Positions 1-6,142 of a stretch of 7,858 nucleotides of DNA are shown here, piece by piece. The notes beneath the pieces were generated by a model. It searched no databases. It was not told the origin of the DNA and saw nothing but the letters and a program-made list of their open reading frames with translations. A program made the translations under genes and the position numbers. Source of the stretch: an uncultured Flavihumibacter sp. (GTDB taxonomy: Bacteria > Bacteroidota > Bacteroidia > Chitinophagales > Chitinophagaceae); NCBI GenBank assembly GCA_946481605.1, contig CAMLPA010000140.1, positions 1 through 7,858 on the forward strand, read 5' to 3'. Every line of letters starts with the position of its first letter. The first letter of the stretch is position 1.

Positions 1-494
1 GCGAGGATGATCTGCGGCCTTCCCACGATGGCGCGTGCGATGGCGACCCGTTGTTTTTGTCCGCCGGAAAGCTGGGTGGGGAAATGTTTCATCCTGTTGC
101 TCAGCCCAACTTTGGCGAGCGCTTCTTCGGCCAGCGATTTCCGTTCCGCGGCGGAGGTTTTGCGGTACAGCAAAGGAAGTTCCACGTTATCGAGTACGCG
201 CAGGTCGTTGATCAGGTGGTAACTCTGGAAGATGAAGCCAATCTTCTTATTCCTGAAATGCGCGAGTTGCTTATCGGGCAACTGGTGTGCGGCTTCATTG
301 TCGATCACGATTTCGCCACCGGAAGGCTTGTCGAGTAATCCCATAATATTGAGCAGCGTACTTTTCCCGCAACCGGAAGGCCCCATGATGGAGAGGAATT
401 CCCCTTTGCGCACGTCGAGGTGTATGTTACTGAGCGCCTGCGTTTCTACCGTATCGGTACGGTACACTTTTTCTATGTTGTTCAACCTGATCAT
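1..494 (-). CDS. ABC transporter ATP-binding protein, MacB/LolD type (3' end outside window)
   Basis: This is the ATPase of an ABC export complex. It would hydrolyse ATP in the cytoplasm to drive an FtsX/MacB-like permease. The first 164 residues are visible, from MIRLNNIEKVYRTD to QIIL at the left edge. The Walker A motif GPSGCGKST is at residues 38-46, the Q-loop FIFQ ends at Gln90, and the signature LSGGQ is at 142-146, followed by KQRVAIARA. The last residues, IIL, begin Walker B; its acidic residues, the D-loop and the H-loop lie outside. The family is usually 220-250 residues, so about one third is missing. The start ATG at 492-494 overlaps the stop of the TolC-like gene (ATGA), which fixes the start and suggests translational coupling. 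LolD, MacB and FtsE ATPases look alike at this level. The neighbouring adaptor and outer-membrane channel favour MacB-type export; the substrate cannot be told. Confidence 0.95.
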   Translation of the reverse strand, partial: MIRLNNIEKVYRTDTVETQALSNIHLDVRKGEFLSIMGPSGCGKSTLLNIMGLLDKPSGGEIVIDNEAAHQLPDKQLAHFRNKKIGFIFQSYHLINDLRVLDNVELPLLYRKTSAAERKSLAEEALAKVGLSNRMKHFPTQLSGGQKQRVAIARAIVGRPQIIL

Positions 495-1966
495 CTGTGT
501 GTATTTAATGATGGATAACTGATTTTTTCCTGTTTACTGAAATCGTACAGCGAGAGGAACCTGAGTTCGTAATACACGCCCCAGAAGTTGGCCATCGCTG
601 TAATATAATCTCTTTTTGCCTGGTCCTTTTCCTGGAAAGCGATGCTGAGGTCGGTGATACCCAGGTTGCCGAGCGCGTACCTGTTGTTGGCGATGAGGTA
701 TTTTTCGGAGGCGATACTGTCGGCCATTGCGCTGAGTACGACCTGTTCCTTCATCATTTCGAAGAGGGTCACTTTCGTGGCGATGAGTTGGGAAAAGTTT
801 TGTTTGTCCTGCTCCACTTCGTATTGCGTCAGCTTCAGGTTGGCAGCGGCCGTTTTCGCTCTTGATCTTGATCTTCCCCAATCGAGGATGGGTACGGTAA
901 ATTGCAGTTGCACGAGTTGCTGGTTTCGTGGCGCGTTGTATAGTTTTGAAAAACTCGTGGCGCTGTTGGAGAACCCGAGGTTCGCCGTGAGGGAAGCGGT
1001 TAAGCCGTTGGCGCCTTTTGCCATGGCTACATCACGTTCCGCCTCCACTACTTTCCTTACAAAAGCAATGGCATCGGCATTGTTCTCCATGGCTTCACTC
1101 AATACTTTTTCAGTTGGGATCACGACATCTATTTCAGATGGAGGCAATTCCAGCGCAATCTTTCCTTTCTGCTGAAGTCCCGTGTAGGAACGGAGGTTGA
1201 GCATGGCTATTTCCATATCGCGTTTTGCGGAACCGAGTGATTTTTCAGCCTTCAGCGCTTCCAGTTGCAGTTGAAGGATTTCGTTGCGGGCAATCTTTCC
1301 CAGACTGAATTTTTCGTCGGCGATGGCCTGCATTCTTTTGGTGTTCTGCAAATTCGTTTCGGCCACCTGGTAATTCACCTGCGCCAGCAGGAGATCGAAA
1401 TAATATTTTGTAGCGTTTACGGAAACAAATTCCATATCGGAAATAAACTGCTGTTCGCTTTCCCGGAATTTGAGTGGTTCTATACGTGTGTCCCATTTGA
1501 GTTTATTGAAACCGAAGATGGGCTGGTTGTACCCGATGGTGTAAGGAACCGCATTGTAGAGTGTGGTGTTCCTGTCGAAATCATCGAAGCGTTGCAGTTC
1601 TGTGGCGCCGTAGATGGTTCCGCCCGTTGCGGTGATGCCCTGGCTAAACGAGAGGTTGAGCATGGAATTGTTGTTGTGCACGGGCTGGAACAACACTGTT
1701 CCGTTGGGCTGCAACACCTGGTAGAAAGTGCGTTGAAAACCGGGCAGCGTTCCCTGGAGTTGCAGTTGCGGCGCGTAATTCGAGCGGTAGGTGCGCCATT
1801 CCCAGTAACGTGTTTCTTTTAAGGTAGTGGCCTGCCTTGCGGCAATGGAACCCTGTTTCGCCATTTCAACCACTTCGTTCAGGGATAACCGTATGGTATC
1901 TTCCGCGTGCTGCGCCAGCGCCATTCTCCCGAAAAGCAGCAGGCCTGTTATAATGGCTGTTCTCAT
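491..1966 (-). CDS. TolC-like outer membrane efflux protein
   Basis: This is the outer-membrane channel of a tripartite efflux or secretion system, 491 residues and of normal family length. A signal peptide is visible at residues 1-18 (MRTAIITGLLLFGRMALA, then Gln). The mature protein shows the internal duplication of the OEP family. One half runs about 25-265 and has a helical stretch around FSLGKIARNEILQLQLEALKA (220-240). The other half runs about 280-475, with the equivalent stretch YALGNLGITDLSIAFQEKDQA at 430-450. Strand-like segments near 105-150 and 325-365 (including VPILDWGRSRSR) fit the membrane barrel portion. It is the middle gene of the operon: its start ATG overlaps the stop of the adaptor gene by 4 bases, and its stop overlaps the ATPase start by 4 bases. 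The family call is firm; the exported substrate is unknown. Confidence 0.95.
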   Translation of the reverse strand: MRTAIITGLLLFGRMALAQHAEDTIRLSLNEVVEMAKQGSIAARQATTLKETRYWEWRTYRSNYAPQLQLQGTLPGFQRTFYQVLQPNGTVLFQPVHNNNSMLNLSFSQGITATGGTIYGATELQRFDDFDRNTTLYNAVPYTIGYNQPIFGFNKLKWDTRIEPLKFRESEQQFISDMEFVSVNATKYYFDLLLAQVNYQVAETNLQNTKRMQAIADEKFSLGKIARNEILQLQLEALKAEKSLGSAKRDMEIAMLNLRSYTGLQQKGKIALELPPSEIDVVIPTEKVLSEAMENNADAIAFVRKVVEAERDVAMAKGANGLTASLTANLGFSNSATSFSKLYNAPRNQQLVQLQFTVPILDWGRSRSRAKTAAANLKLTQYEVEQDKQNFSQLIATKVTLFEMMKEQVVLSAMADSIASEKYLIANNRYALGNLGITDLSIAFQEKDQAKRDYITAMANFWGVYYELRFLSLYDFSKQEKISYPSLNTHR

Positions 1967-3177
1967 TTCGTGATGATGATTTCCCTGGCGTTTTTAAAAC
2001 TGCTCATATCGGAGGTGATGATCACTTCTCCGGCCCGGATGTTTCCGGACAGTTCCACATGATCGAAGTTGCTCAATCCTTTTTGCACGGTCCTTCGTTC
2101 CGCTTTTTCTCCTTTCACCACGAATACATCCTGTGTACCGGCGCCTCCGGTAAATGCTGGTCCGTTCACCACCCGCAGCACATTGGCGTGCCTGTTGGTG
2201 ACCACGTAAACATCCACTTTCAGCGAAGGGCGCAACAAAGAATCCTGCGTATCGAGCCGTACATCGAAGTTGACCAGGCCATTTTTCACGGAGGGATACA
2301 CCGCCACAATTTCGCCGCGTTGCTTTTTGTTGCTGATGCCCACAATTACCGGCATACCGTTGTGCAGTTCTTCGAGGTAAGCATCGGAGATGCTGCCCGC
2401 TATTTTAAAACTGCTGAGGTCCGCTATCCGCACCAGTTCCGCGCCTTCGCCTATGGAAGCGCCCACATTCTTATTGATCCAGGTAATCACGCCGGGACGT
2501 GTGGCAATGATGCCCGCCAGTTCTTTTTTCCGGGCCATCTCGCTGAGTTCGTGCCGCTGTATGGCCACTTCAATTTCGGATTCCCTGATTTCCACTTTCA
2601 TGGTCTGTTGCTTGCTCTGGATTTCATTCTCCAACTGTATCTTTTCAAGCCTGGCCACTTTCAGGTTCATTTCAGCCTGCTCCACAGTTTCCCGCGTGCC
2701 ACCGCCCGCTTTGAACAAACGACGCGCACTTTCCACTTCCGCTTCCAGGCTGCTGATGCGGAGTTGCTTGATGTCGTTACCCGATTTCAGGTCGAAATAG
2801 CTCTTGTTCAACTCCAGCTTCAGTTTCCGGAGGTTGTTCTCTTTGGATTCCAGTAAGAATTTTGCTTTGTCGTAAGCAGATTGAATAGCGGCCTTATCCA
2901 GTTTCAGCAATGATTGCCCTTTCACCACAGAAGTGCCCGCATCTGCCAGTACTTCCAGGATGGCCGCCTGTACCGGACTGGTAATCACTTCTTCAAATTC
3001 CGGCAATACTTCTCCGGAAGCGGTGATGGTGTTTTCTACATCGCCGGTCTCTACAACAGCCGTAGTGATGCTGCTGGCCGCTACGGTTGCACGGAAAGTG
3101 TTGCGCAACACCATGACCAGCACGAGGATCACGATGATGGAAGCCGCCGTTATCAGCAGCAGCTTCCTTTTTTTCAT
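1963..3177 (-). CDS. HlyD/AcrA-family periplasmic adaptor subunit of ABC efflux system
   Basis: This is the membrane fusion protein that bridges the inner-membrane transporter and the TolC channel. From the chosen start (MKKRKLLLIT) it has 404 residues. A basic N-terminus and one membrane anchor (about residues 6-25) are followed by a periplasmic part. The lipoyl/barrel-sandwich halves lie at about 67-95 (TSPVQAAILEVLADAGTSVVKGQ) and 224-254 (IIATRPGVITWINKNVG). They flank a long charged coiled-coil hairpin at about 96-223, and beta-barrel and membrane-proximal domains follow (YPSVKNGLVNFDVRL, then VKGEKAERRTVQKGL). An in-frame ATG at 3208-3210 would add 11 residues. I prefer the inner ATG because it gives the usual MKK-plus-anchor N-terminus, but the longer form cannot be excluded. 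It is the first gene of the operon, and its stop overlaps the TolC-like start in ATGA. It lacks a lipobox Cys, so it is anchored by the helix. Confidence 0.93.
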   Translation of the reverse strand: MKKRKLLLITAASIIVILVLVMVLRNTFRATVAASSITTAVVETGDVENTITASGEVLPEFEEVITSPVQAAILEVLADAGTSVVKGQSLLKLDKAAIQSAYDKAKFLLESKENNLRKLKLELNKSYFDLKSGNDIKQLRISSLEAEVESARRLFKAGGGTRETVEQAEMNLKVARLEKIQLENEIQSKQQTMKVEIRESEIEVAIQRHELSEMARKKELAGIIATRPGVITWINKNVGASIGEGAELVRIADLSSFKIAGSISDAYLEELHNGMPVIVGISNKKQRGEIVAVYPSVKNGLVNFDVRLDTQDSLLRPSLKVDVYVVTNRHANVLRVVNGPAFTGGAGTQDVFVVKGEKAERRTVQKGLSNFDHVELSGNIRAGEVIITSDMSSFKNAREIIITK

Positions 3178-3226
3178 GGCATATACTTCTTTGGGGAGGG
3201 CTCGGTCCATTTACTCGTATTTTGGA

Positions 3227-3234
3227 CAAAAGTG
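3227..3234 (-). promoter_or_regulatory. Candidate -7 element for the efflux operon
   Basis: On the minus strand this reads CACTTTTG, a 7-of-8 match to the Bacteroidota -7 consensus TAnnTTTG. It lies about 50 bases before the preferred adaptor start and 17 bases before the alternative start at 3210. No convincing TTG -33 element is seen 19-21 bases further upstream, so this is a weak call. Confidence 0.25.
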
Positions 3235-3294
3235 TTCCAAGCCAGATGCCAGGATTAATTTATTGAAAATGAATTAATTGAGAGGATAGGTAAT

Positions 3295-3321
3295 AAAAAA
3301 ACTGTCCGGAATCGGACAGTT
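3295..3321 (-). terminator. Rho-independent terminator-like hairpin upstream of the efflux operon
   Basis: A perfect inverted repeat ACTGTCCG-GAAT-CGGACAGT spans 3301-3320 and extends to 9 bp with the flanking A and T. Read on the minus strand it is followed directly by TTTTTTATTA, the layout of an intrinsic terminator. On the plus strand there is no T-tract. No minus-strand coding gene lies upstream, since the next gene runs the other way. It is therefore an attenuator in the efflux-operon leader, the end of an unannotated RNA, a block on antisense transcription, or a palindromic operator. Confidence 0.55.
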
Positions 3322-3343
3322 GTGTGCGGAACGCCACACCAAC
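3319..3343. repeat. Second inverted repeat next to the terminator hairpin
   Basis: GTTGTGTGCG (3319-3328) pairs with 3332-3343 around a GAA loop. This makes a 10-bp stem with two single-base bulges in the second arm. It shares the three bases 3319-3321 with the arm of the terminator hairpin, so the two hairpins compete at their bases. On the minus strand it would be transcribed first, just before the terminator. Confidence 0.4.
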
Positions 3344-3406
3344 ATGGGCCGGAAATGAAAAACAAACGCATGCTTAAAAAACGGATATTTATAGAAACAA
3401 TGCGAT

Positions 3407-4432
3407 ATGGAACCCCGTAAGCCCGCCTCCCGGAAGAAACGCGTATTGCGCACTATAAGCCTAACGCTTACGGCTATCCTTTTTATAGGATTTCTTACCT
3501 TTAAGCTGAGTCCGTGGCCCTCGGCCCTACTGATCCGTTCCGCCTTCAACAAGGAAGCCATCAAAACAAATAAAGCGCTGGAAAAACATGTACCCACAGG
3601 TGTGGTGGCCGTTCCGGATGTGGTGTATGACCCCGGCGACAAAAACGCGTTGATGGACATTTACTACCCTTCCTCCATTGAGCAGGATGAAAAACTTCCC
3701 GTGATCGTGTGGACCCATGGCGGCGGCTGGATTTCAGGCAATAGAAAACAAGTGGGCAATTATTGTAAAATACTGGCATCCAAAGGATATGCAGTAGTGT
3801 CCCTGGAGTTCACCATCGCGCCGGAGGCGCACTACCCCGTTCCCCTGCAACAGACCAACCGGGCGCTGCGCTTCCTTCAGCAACACGCTGCCAAATATCC
3901 AATAGACACAAACAGGTTCATTTTTGCAGGTGATTCCGGCGGTGCGCACATGGCCGCTCAAATGGCTAATATTATCGCGGATAGCGCTTACTCAAAACTT
4001 GTCGGGATCATGCCTGCGCTTGCCCCTAAACAAGTGGCGGGGCTATTGTTGTGCTGTGGACCTTATGATGCGCGTAACCTGAACCTCGACGGCGACTTTG
4101 GCGGATTCCTGAAAACTGTACTCTGGTCGTACAGCGGCACCAGCGATTTTGAAACCGATGAACGCTTTAAGACCGCATCAATACTACATTATGTTACGAA
4201 CACATTCCCTCCCTGCTTTATTACCGCAGGCAACGGGGATCCGTTGGAAACACATTCCAGAGCGCTGGCCGGGAAGTTGCGCGCAATGTCCGTTTATACC
4301 GACACACTTTTCTTCCCCGCCAACTACACACCCGCACAGCCCCACGAATACCAGTTCAACCTGGATACGAAGGAAGGTAAACTGGCGCTTGATAAAACGG
4401 CCGCCTTCCTGGAAAAAGTGACAAGACCTTAA
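3407..4432 (+). CDS. Membrane-anchored alpha/beta hydrolase (esterase/lipase-like)
   Basis: This is a predicted carboxylester hydrolase of the alpha/beta fold, 341 residues. A basic N-terminus (KPASRKKR) and a single hydrophobic segment at about 15-33 suggest an inner-membrane anchor or uncleaved signal, placing the catalytic domain outside the cytoplasm. The oxyanion-hole motif HGGGW is at 104-108. The nucleophile elbow GDSGG is at 175-179, with Ser177 as nucleophile. GNGDPLETHS around Asp278 and PHEYQF with His313 are the expected acid and base, so the triad appears complete. HGGGW with GDSGG fits the hormone-sensitive-lipase or BD-FAE-like esterases; the substrate cannot be read. It is divergent from the efflux operon. 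Its 3' end converges with the next gene, only 5 bases separating the stops. No strong promoter or ribosome site was recognised before the ATG at 3407. Confidence 0.9.
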   Translation: MEPRKPASRKKRVLRTISLTLTAILFIGFLTFKLSPWPSALLIRSAFNKEAIKTNKALEKHVPTGVVAVPDVVYDPGDKNALMDIYYPSSIEQDEKLPVIVWTHGGGWISGNRKQVGNYCKILASKGYAVVSLEFTIAPEAHYPVPLQQTNRALRFLQQHAAKYPIDTNRFIFAGDSGGAHMAAQMANIIADSAYSKLVGIMPALAPKQVAGLLLCCGPYDARNLNLDGDFGGFLKTVLWSYSGTSDFETDERFKTASILHYVTNTFPPCFITAGNGDPLETHSRALAGKLRAMSVYTDTLFFPANYTPAQPHEYQFNLDTKEGKLALDKTAAFLEKVTRP

Positions 4433-4437
4433 CGCGT

Positions 4438-5352
4438 TTATACACTTTCACCTTCAAATGCGGCCCTGATTTTTTCTATATCAATCTTCTTCATCTGCAT
4501 CATCGCTTTGGTGGCACGCTCTGCTTTTTCCTTGTCCGGATCCATCATCATTTTAGTGAGTTCGATGGGTACGACCTGCCAGGAAACGCCAAATTTATCT
4601 TTCAACCATCCACATTGGGATTCCTCGCCGCCATTTACCAGTGCATCATAGAAGTGGTCATTCTCCGCCTGGGTTTCACAATTGATGACCAGTGAAACGC
4701 CTTCGCTGAACGAGAATTCATGGGAAATACTGCTGTCCATCACCATAAACTCCTGCCCTTCCATATTGAACTGGCCGTGCATCACCATGCCTTCCTGCTG
4801 CGCTGCTTCGGGACCGTACTTCAGGAGGTGCCGCAGTTGATGCCCTGAAAACACGGTAGCATAGAAATTTACTGCTTCTTCGGCCCTGCCTGCCACCTGT
4901 TTCGTGAACATCAGCGAAGGAATGATCTTATCACCGCCGGTATCTTCAAGTTTGCCCCAGGATATCTGCCAGCTTACCCCGAACTTATCCTGGAGAAATC
5001 CATATTTCTCGGCCCAATCGTAAGCCTGGTAAGGCATCATCACCATACCGCCTTCAGAGAGTTTATTCCACAATTGGTCAGATTCTTCTTCTGTTTCCGC
5101 TACTACAAAAAACGAGATGGAGGGATTTGGGGTGAATACCGGCCCGCCGTTCAGCGCCACGAACTCCAGGTTGGCGATACGAAACTCTGCGGTCATCACC
5201 AGTCCTTCCGGCTGACCAGACCCTTCGGAGCCCGCTTTACCGAAACGGAGCACCCGAAACATTTCGGCGTCGGAAAAAACGGAGGTGTAGAACTTAGCGG
5301 CATCTTCGGCTTCCGTATTGAACCAAAGACAGGCAGATATTCTGTGTTGCAT
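4438..5352 (-). CDS. Two-domain VOC superfamily protein (PhnB/3-demethylubiquinone methyltransferase-like)
   Basis: This cytoplasmic protein of 304 residues is built from two PhnB-like VOC (glyoxalase-fold) domains. Domain 1 covers about 1-133 and domain 2 about 143-262. Matching landmarks show the duplication: FYTSVFS (21-27) against FYATVFSG (163-170), and FLQDKFGVSWQISWG (119-133) against WLKDKFGVSWQVVP (249-262). A Met- and Lys-rich helical tail (263-304) follows. Such proteins are often labelled 3-demethylubiquinone-9 3-methyltransferase, but the VOC fold is not a classical methyltransferase and the reaction of this family is generally unproven. Single-domain homologues are about 130-160 residues, so this is a fused tandem pair. 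The start at 5352 is supported by a -7 box 19 bases upstream. Its stop faces that of the hydrolase across 5 bases. Confidence 0.88.
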   Translation of the reverse strand: MQHRISACLWFNTEAEDAAKFYTSVFSDAEMFRVLRFGKAGSEGSGQPEGLVMTAEFRIANLEFVALNGGPVFTPNPSISFFVVAETEEESDQLWNKLSEGGMVMMPYQAYDWAEKYGFLQDKFGVSWQISWGKLEDTGGDKIIPSLMFTKQVAGRAEEAVNFYATVFSGHQLRHLLKYGPEAAQQEGMVMHGQFNMEGQEFMVMDSSISHEFSFSEGVSLVINCETQAENDHFYDALVNGGEESQCGWLKDKFGVSWQVVPIELTKMMMDPDKEKAERATKAMMQMKKIDIEKIRAAFEGESV

Positions 5353-5363
5353 GGCAATAAATT

Positions 5364-5378
5364 TAGGTTACAAACCTA
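5364..5378 (-). promoter_or_regulatory. Promoter -7 box inside a palindrome, upstream of the VOC gene
   Basis: Positions 5371-5378 read TAGGTTTG on the minus strand, a full match to TAnnTTTG. Transcription would start near 5363-5366, leaving a leader of only about 12 bases. The box is one side of a 15-base inverted repeat, TAGGTT-ACA-AACCTA (5364-5378). A regulator bound there would block the promoter. No clear TTG -33 element is seen. The promoter call is moderate and the operator call is inference. Confidence 0.5.
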
Positions 5379-5440
5379 GTGCGCTTACGGGGAAAATACA
5401 TTGGGGGAATCCGTCATTTTACGGGTCGAATGCGACCGGA

Positions 5441-5476
5441 ACACAAACAAAAGGCCCCGGTAAAAACCAGGGCCTT
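5441..5476 (-). terminator. Rho-independent terminator downstream of the 5607-5966 gene
   Basis: AAGGCCC (5451-5457) pairs with GGGCCTT (5470-5476). A further GGT/ACC pairing continues across one C-A mismatch around an AAAA loop. On the minus strand the stem runs into TTTTGTTTGTGT, a U-rich tail; on the plus strand no T-tract follows. It lies about 130 bases after the stop of the small exported protein, so it ends either that transcript or a separate RNA started nearby. Confidence 0.6.
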
Positions 5477-5536
5477 ATACTCTGTTATATTTGCTTGCAT
5501 CTGTAATTCTATGGTAGTGCTGTTCTGAAACCACAG

Positions 5537-5544
5537 CAAAGATG
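5537..5544 (-). promoter_or_regulatory. Weak -7-like element between the small exported gene and its terminator
   Basis: The minus strand reads CATCTTTG here, followed by C, a 7-of-8 match to the Bacteroidota -7 box. It is identical to the candidate box before the 5607-5966 gene. No -33 TTG is apparent. If active, it would produce an RNA of about 80-90 nt ending at the 5441-5476 terminator. No convincing reading frame is present in that stretch. Confidence 0.2.
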
Positions 5545-5606
5545 CAGCAGGAATAAGTTGTGGTGAAAATAAAAATGCCTGTTAACCAATCAATAACGAA
5601 GAGAGG

Positions 5607-5966
5607 TTATTGGAAAAGGCGCCAGATGGTACGGGTCTCTACCTGCCTGGTTTCGATGGCGAAAGAACGGATTACTTTTTCCTTACCGCATTGTACTACG
5701 AAAGTATATTCACCGTCGGCGGCATTGTCGAAGGCGTAACGGCAGCGGTATTGCACATCGCTCACGGCGTTCTCTGCGAGAATAGTGCCGTTGTGCTGAC
5801 GCACCCAGATGTTGAGTTTTTTAGCGGTGGGATTTTCAATGGAGAGCACCAGTTTTCCTTCCTCTTCCGTGAACTTCACTTTAAAAGAGTTGGTGGAATC
5901 GGTGTTGTTTTGCGCGAAAACAGTAGAAGAGATGAACAGGATAAGCGCGCAGAAAAGGTGTTTCAT
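5607..5966 (-). CDS. Small exported protein with a beta-sandwich-like domain, function unknown
   Basis: This 119-residue protein was not recognised as a named family. Residues 1-18 form a signal peptide (MKHLFCALILFISSTVFA, then Gln), so it is probably periplasmic or secreted. The mature part (about 28-106) alternates strand-like segments: FKVKFTEE, KLVLSIENP, KLNIWVRQHNG, QYRCRYAF, DGEYTFVVQCGKEKVIRSF. The order SIENPTAKKLNIWV...DGEYTFVV...GKEKVIRSFAI resembles the Ig-like fold of type IX sorting domains and DUF3244-like proteins, but here it stands alone. That resemblance is by eye only. Cys75 and Cys93 could form a disulfide outside the cytoplasm. Cys6 lies inside the signal core and is not a lipobox. 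The ATG at 5964-5966 gives the signal peptide directly. A terminator lies about 130 bases downstream. Confidence 0.8.
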   Translation of the reverse strand: MKHLFCALILFISSTVFAQNNTDSTNSFKVKFTEEEGKLVLSIENPTAKKLNIWVRQHNGTILAENAVSDVQYRCRYAFDNAADGEYTFVVQCGKEKVIRSFAIETRQVETRTIWRLFQ

Positions 5967-5989
5967 AATAGGTGAGCTTTTTGTTTCCG

Positions 5990-5997
5990 CAAAGATG
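5990..5997 (-). promoter_or_regulatory. Candidate -7 element for the small exported gene
   Basis: On the minus strand this reads CATCTTTG followed by CGG, matching TAnnTTTG at 7 of 8 positions and the common Bacteroidota ending TTTGC. It lies 23 bases before the ATG at 5966, giving a plausible leader of about 15-20 bases. No clear -33 element is visible. Confidence 0.4.
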
Positions 5998-6098
5998 AAA
6001 AGGCAATATGACCGGGAGATGAAGGGAATGAGAAGAAATGGTGAACACGTGGATGTAAACCATTTGTTAACGTAATTTTTTCAATTCGATAACTTCCT

Positions 6099-6106
6099 TA
6101 TCTTTG
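6099..6106 (+). promoter_or_regulatory. Bacteroidota-type promoter (-7 box) driving a short transcript
   Basis: TATCTTTG is a perfect match to TAnnTTTG. A TTT (6077-6079) stands 19 bases upstream, close to the TTG -33 element at the right spacing. The start site would be near 6111-6115. The first thing downstream is a terminator at 6143-6175, not a gene, so the promoter appears to serve a very short RNA. Confidence 0.5.
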
Positions 6107-6125
6107 GGGTCATAGGATAAGGTTT

Positions 6126-6142
6126 AATGGTTTAAAACCATT
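6126..6142. repeat. 17-base inverted repeat AATGGTTTAAAACCATT
   Basis: The two 8-base arms are perfect around a central A. As RNA it would form a 7-bp stem with a UAA loop; as DNA it could be an operator about 20-36 bases downstream of the -7 box at 6099-6106. The half-site AAACCATT recurs at 6217-6224, in the leader of the gene at 6237. Confidence 0.5.

Noticed and set aside
1..522. Plus-strand frames opposite the ABC ATPase
   Set aside because: They are shadows of the minus-strand gene, which carries Walker A, Q-loop and signature motifs in order.
3265..3378. Possible leader peptides on the minus strand (37 codons from about 3371, 29 codons from about 3345) across the terminator
   Set aside because: They would fit an attenuation model, but there is no ribosome-site or composition support, and short frames like these are expected by chance.
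3274..3660. Minus-strand frame of 128 codons opposite the hydrolase 5' end
   Set aside because: It is antisense to a clear hydrolase and its reading crosses the terminator hairpin and T-tract. No domain or signal is recognisable.
5424..5437. Short inverted repeat GGTCG-AATG-CGACC
   Set aside because: Five-base arms with no associated tail or promoter box are within chance expectation.
5318..5506. Plus-strand frame of 62 codons across the VOC promoter and the 5451-5476 hairpin
   Set aside because: It begins antisense to the VOC gene, passes through a promoter and a terminator stem, and has protein-unlike composition.
5591..5612. Inverted repeat CAATAAC / GTTATTG at the stop of the small exported gene, considered as its terminator
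   Set aside because: The 7-bp stem is AT-rich and no T-tract follows directly. The GC-rich hairpin at 5451-5476 is a much better candidate.
5809..6075. Plus-strand frame of 88 codons running from inside the small exported gene into the intergenic region
   Set aside because: Most of it is antisense to the well-supported minus-strand gene. It has no signal peptide or recognisable motif, and its end runs through the candidate promoter region of that gene.
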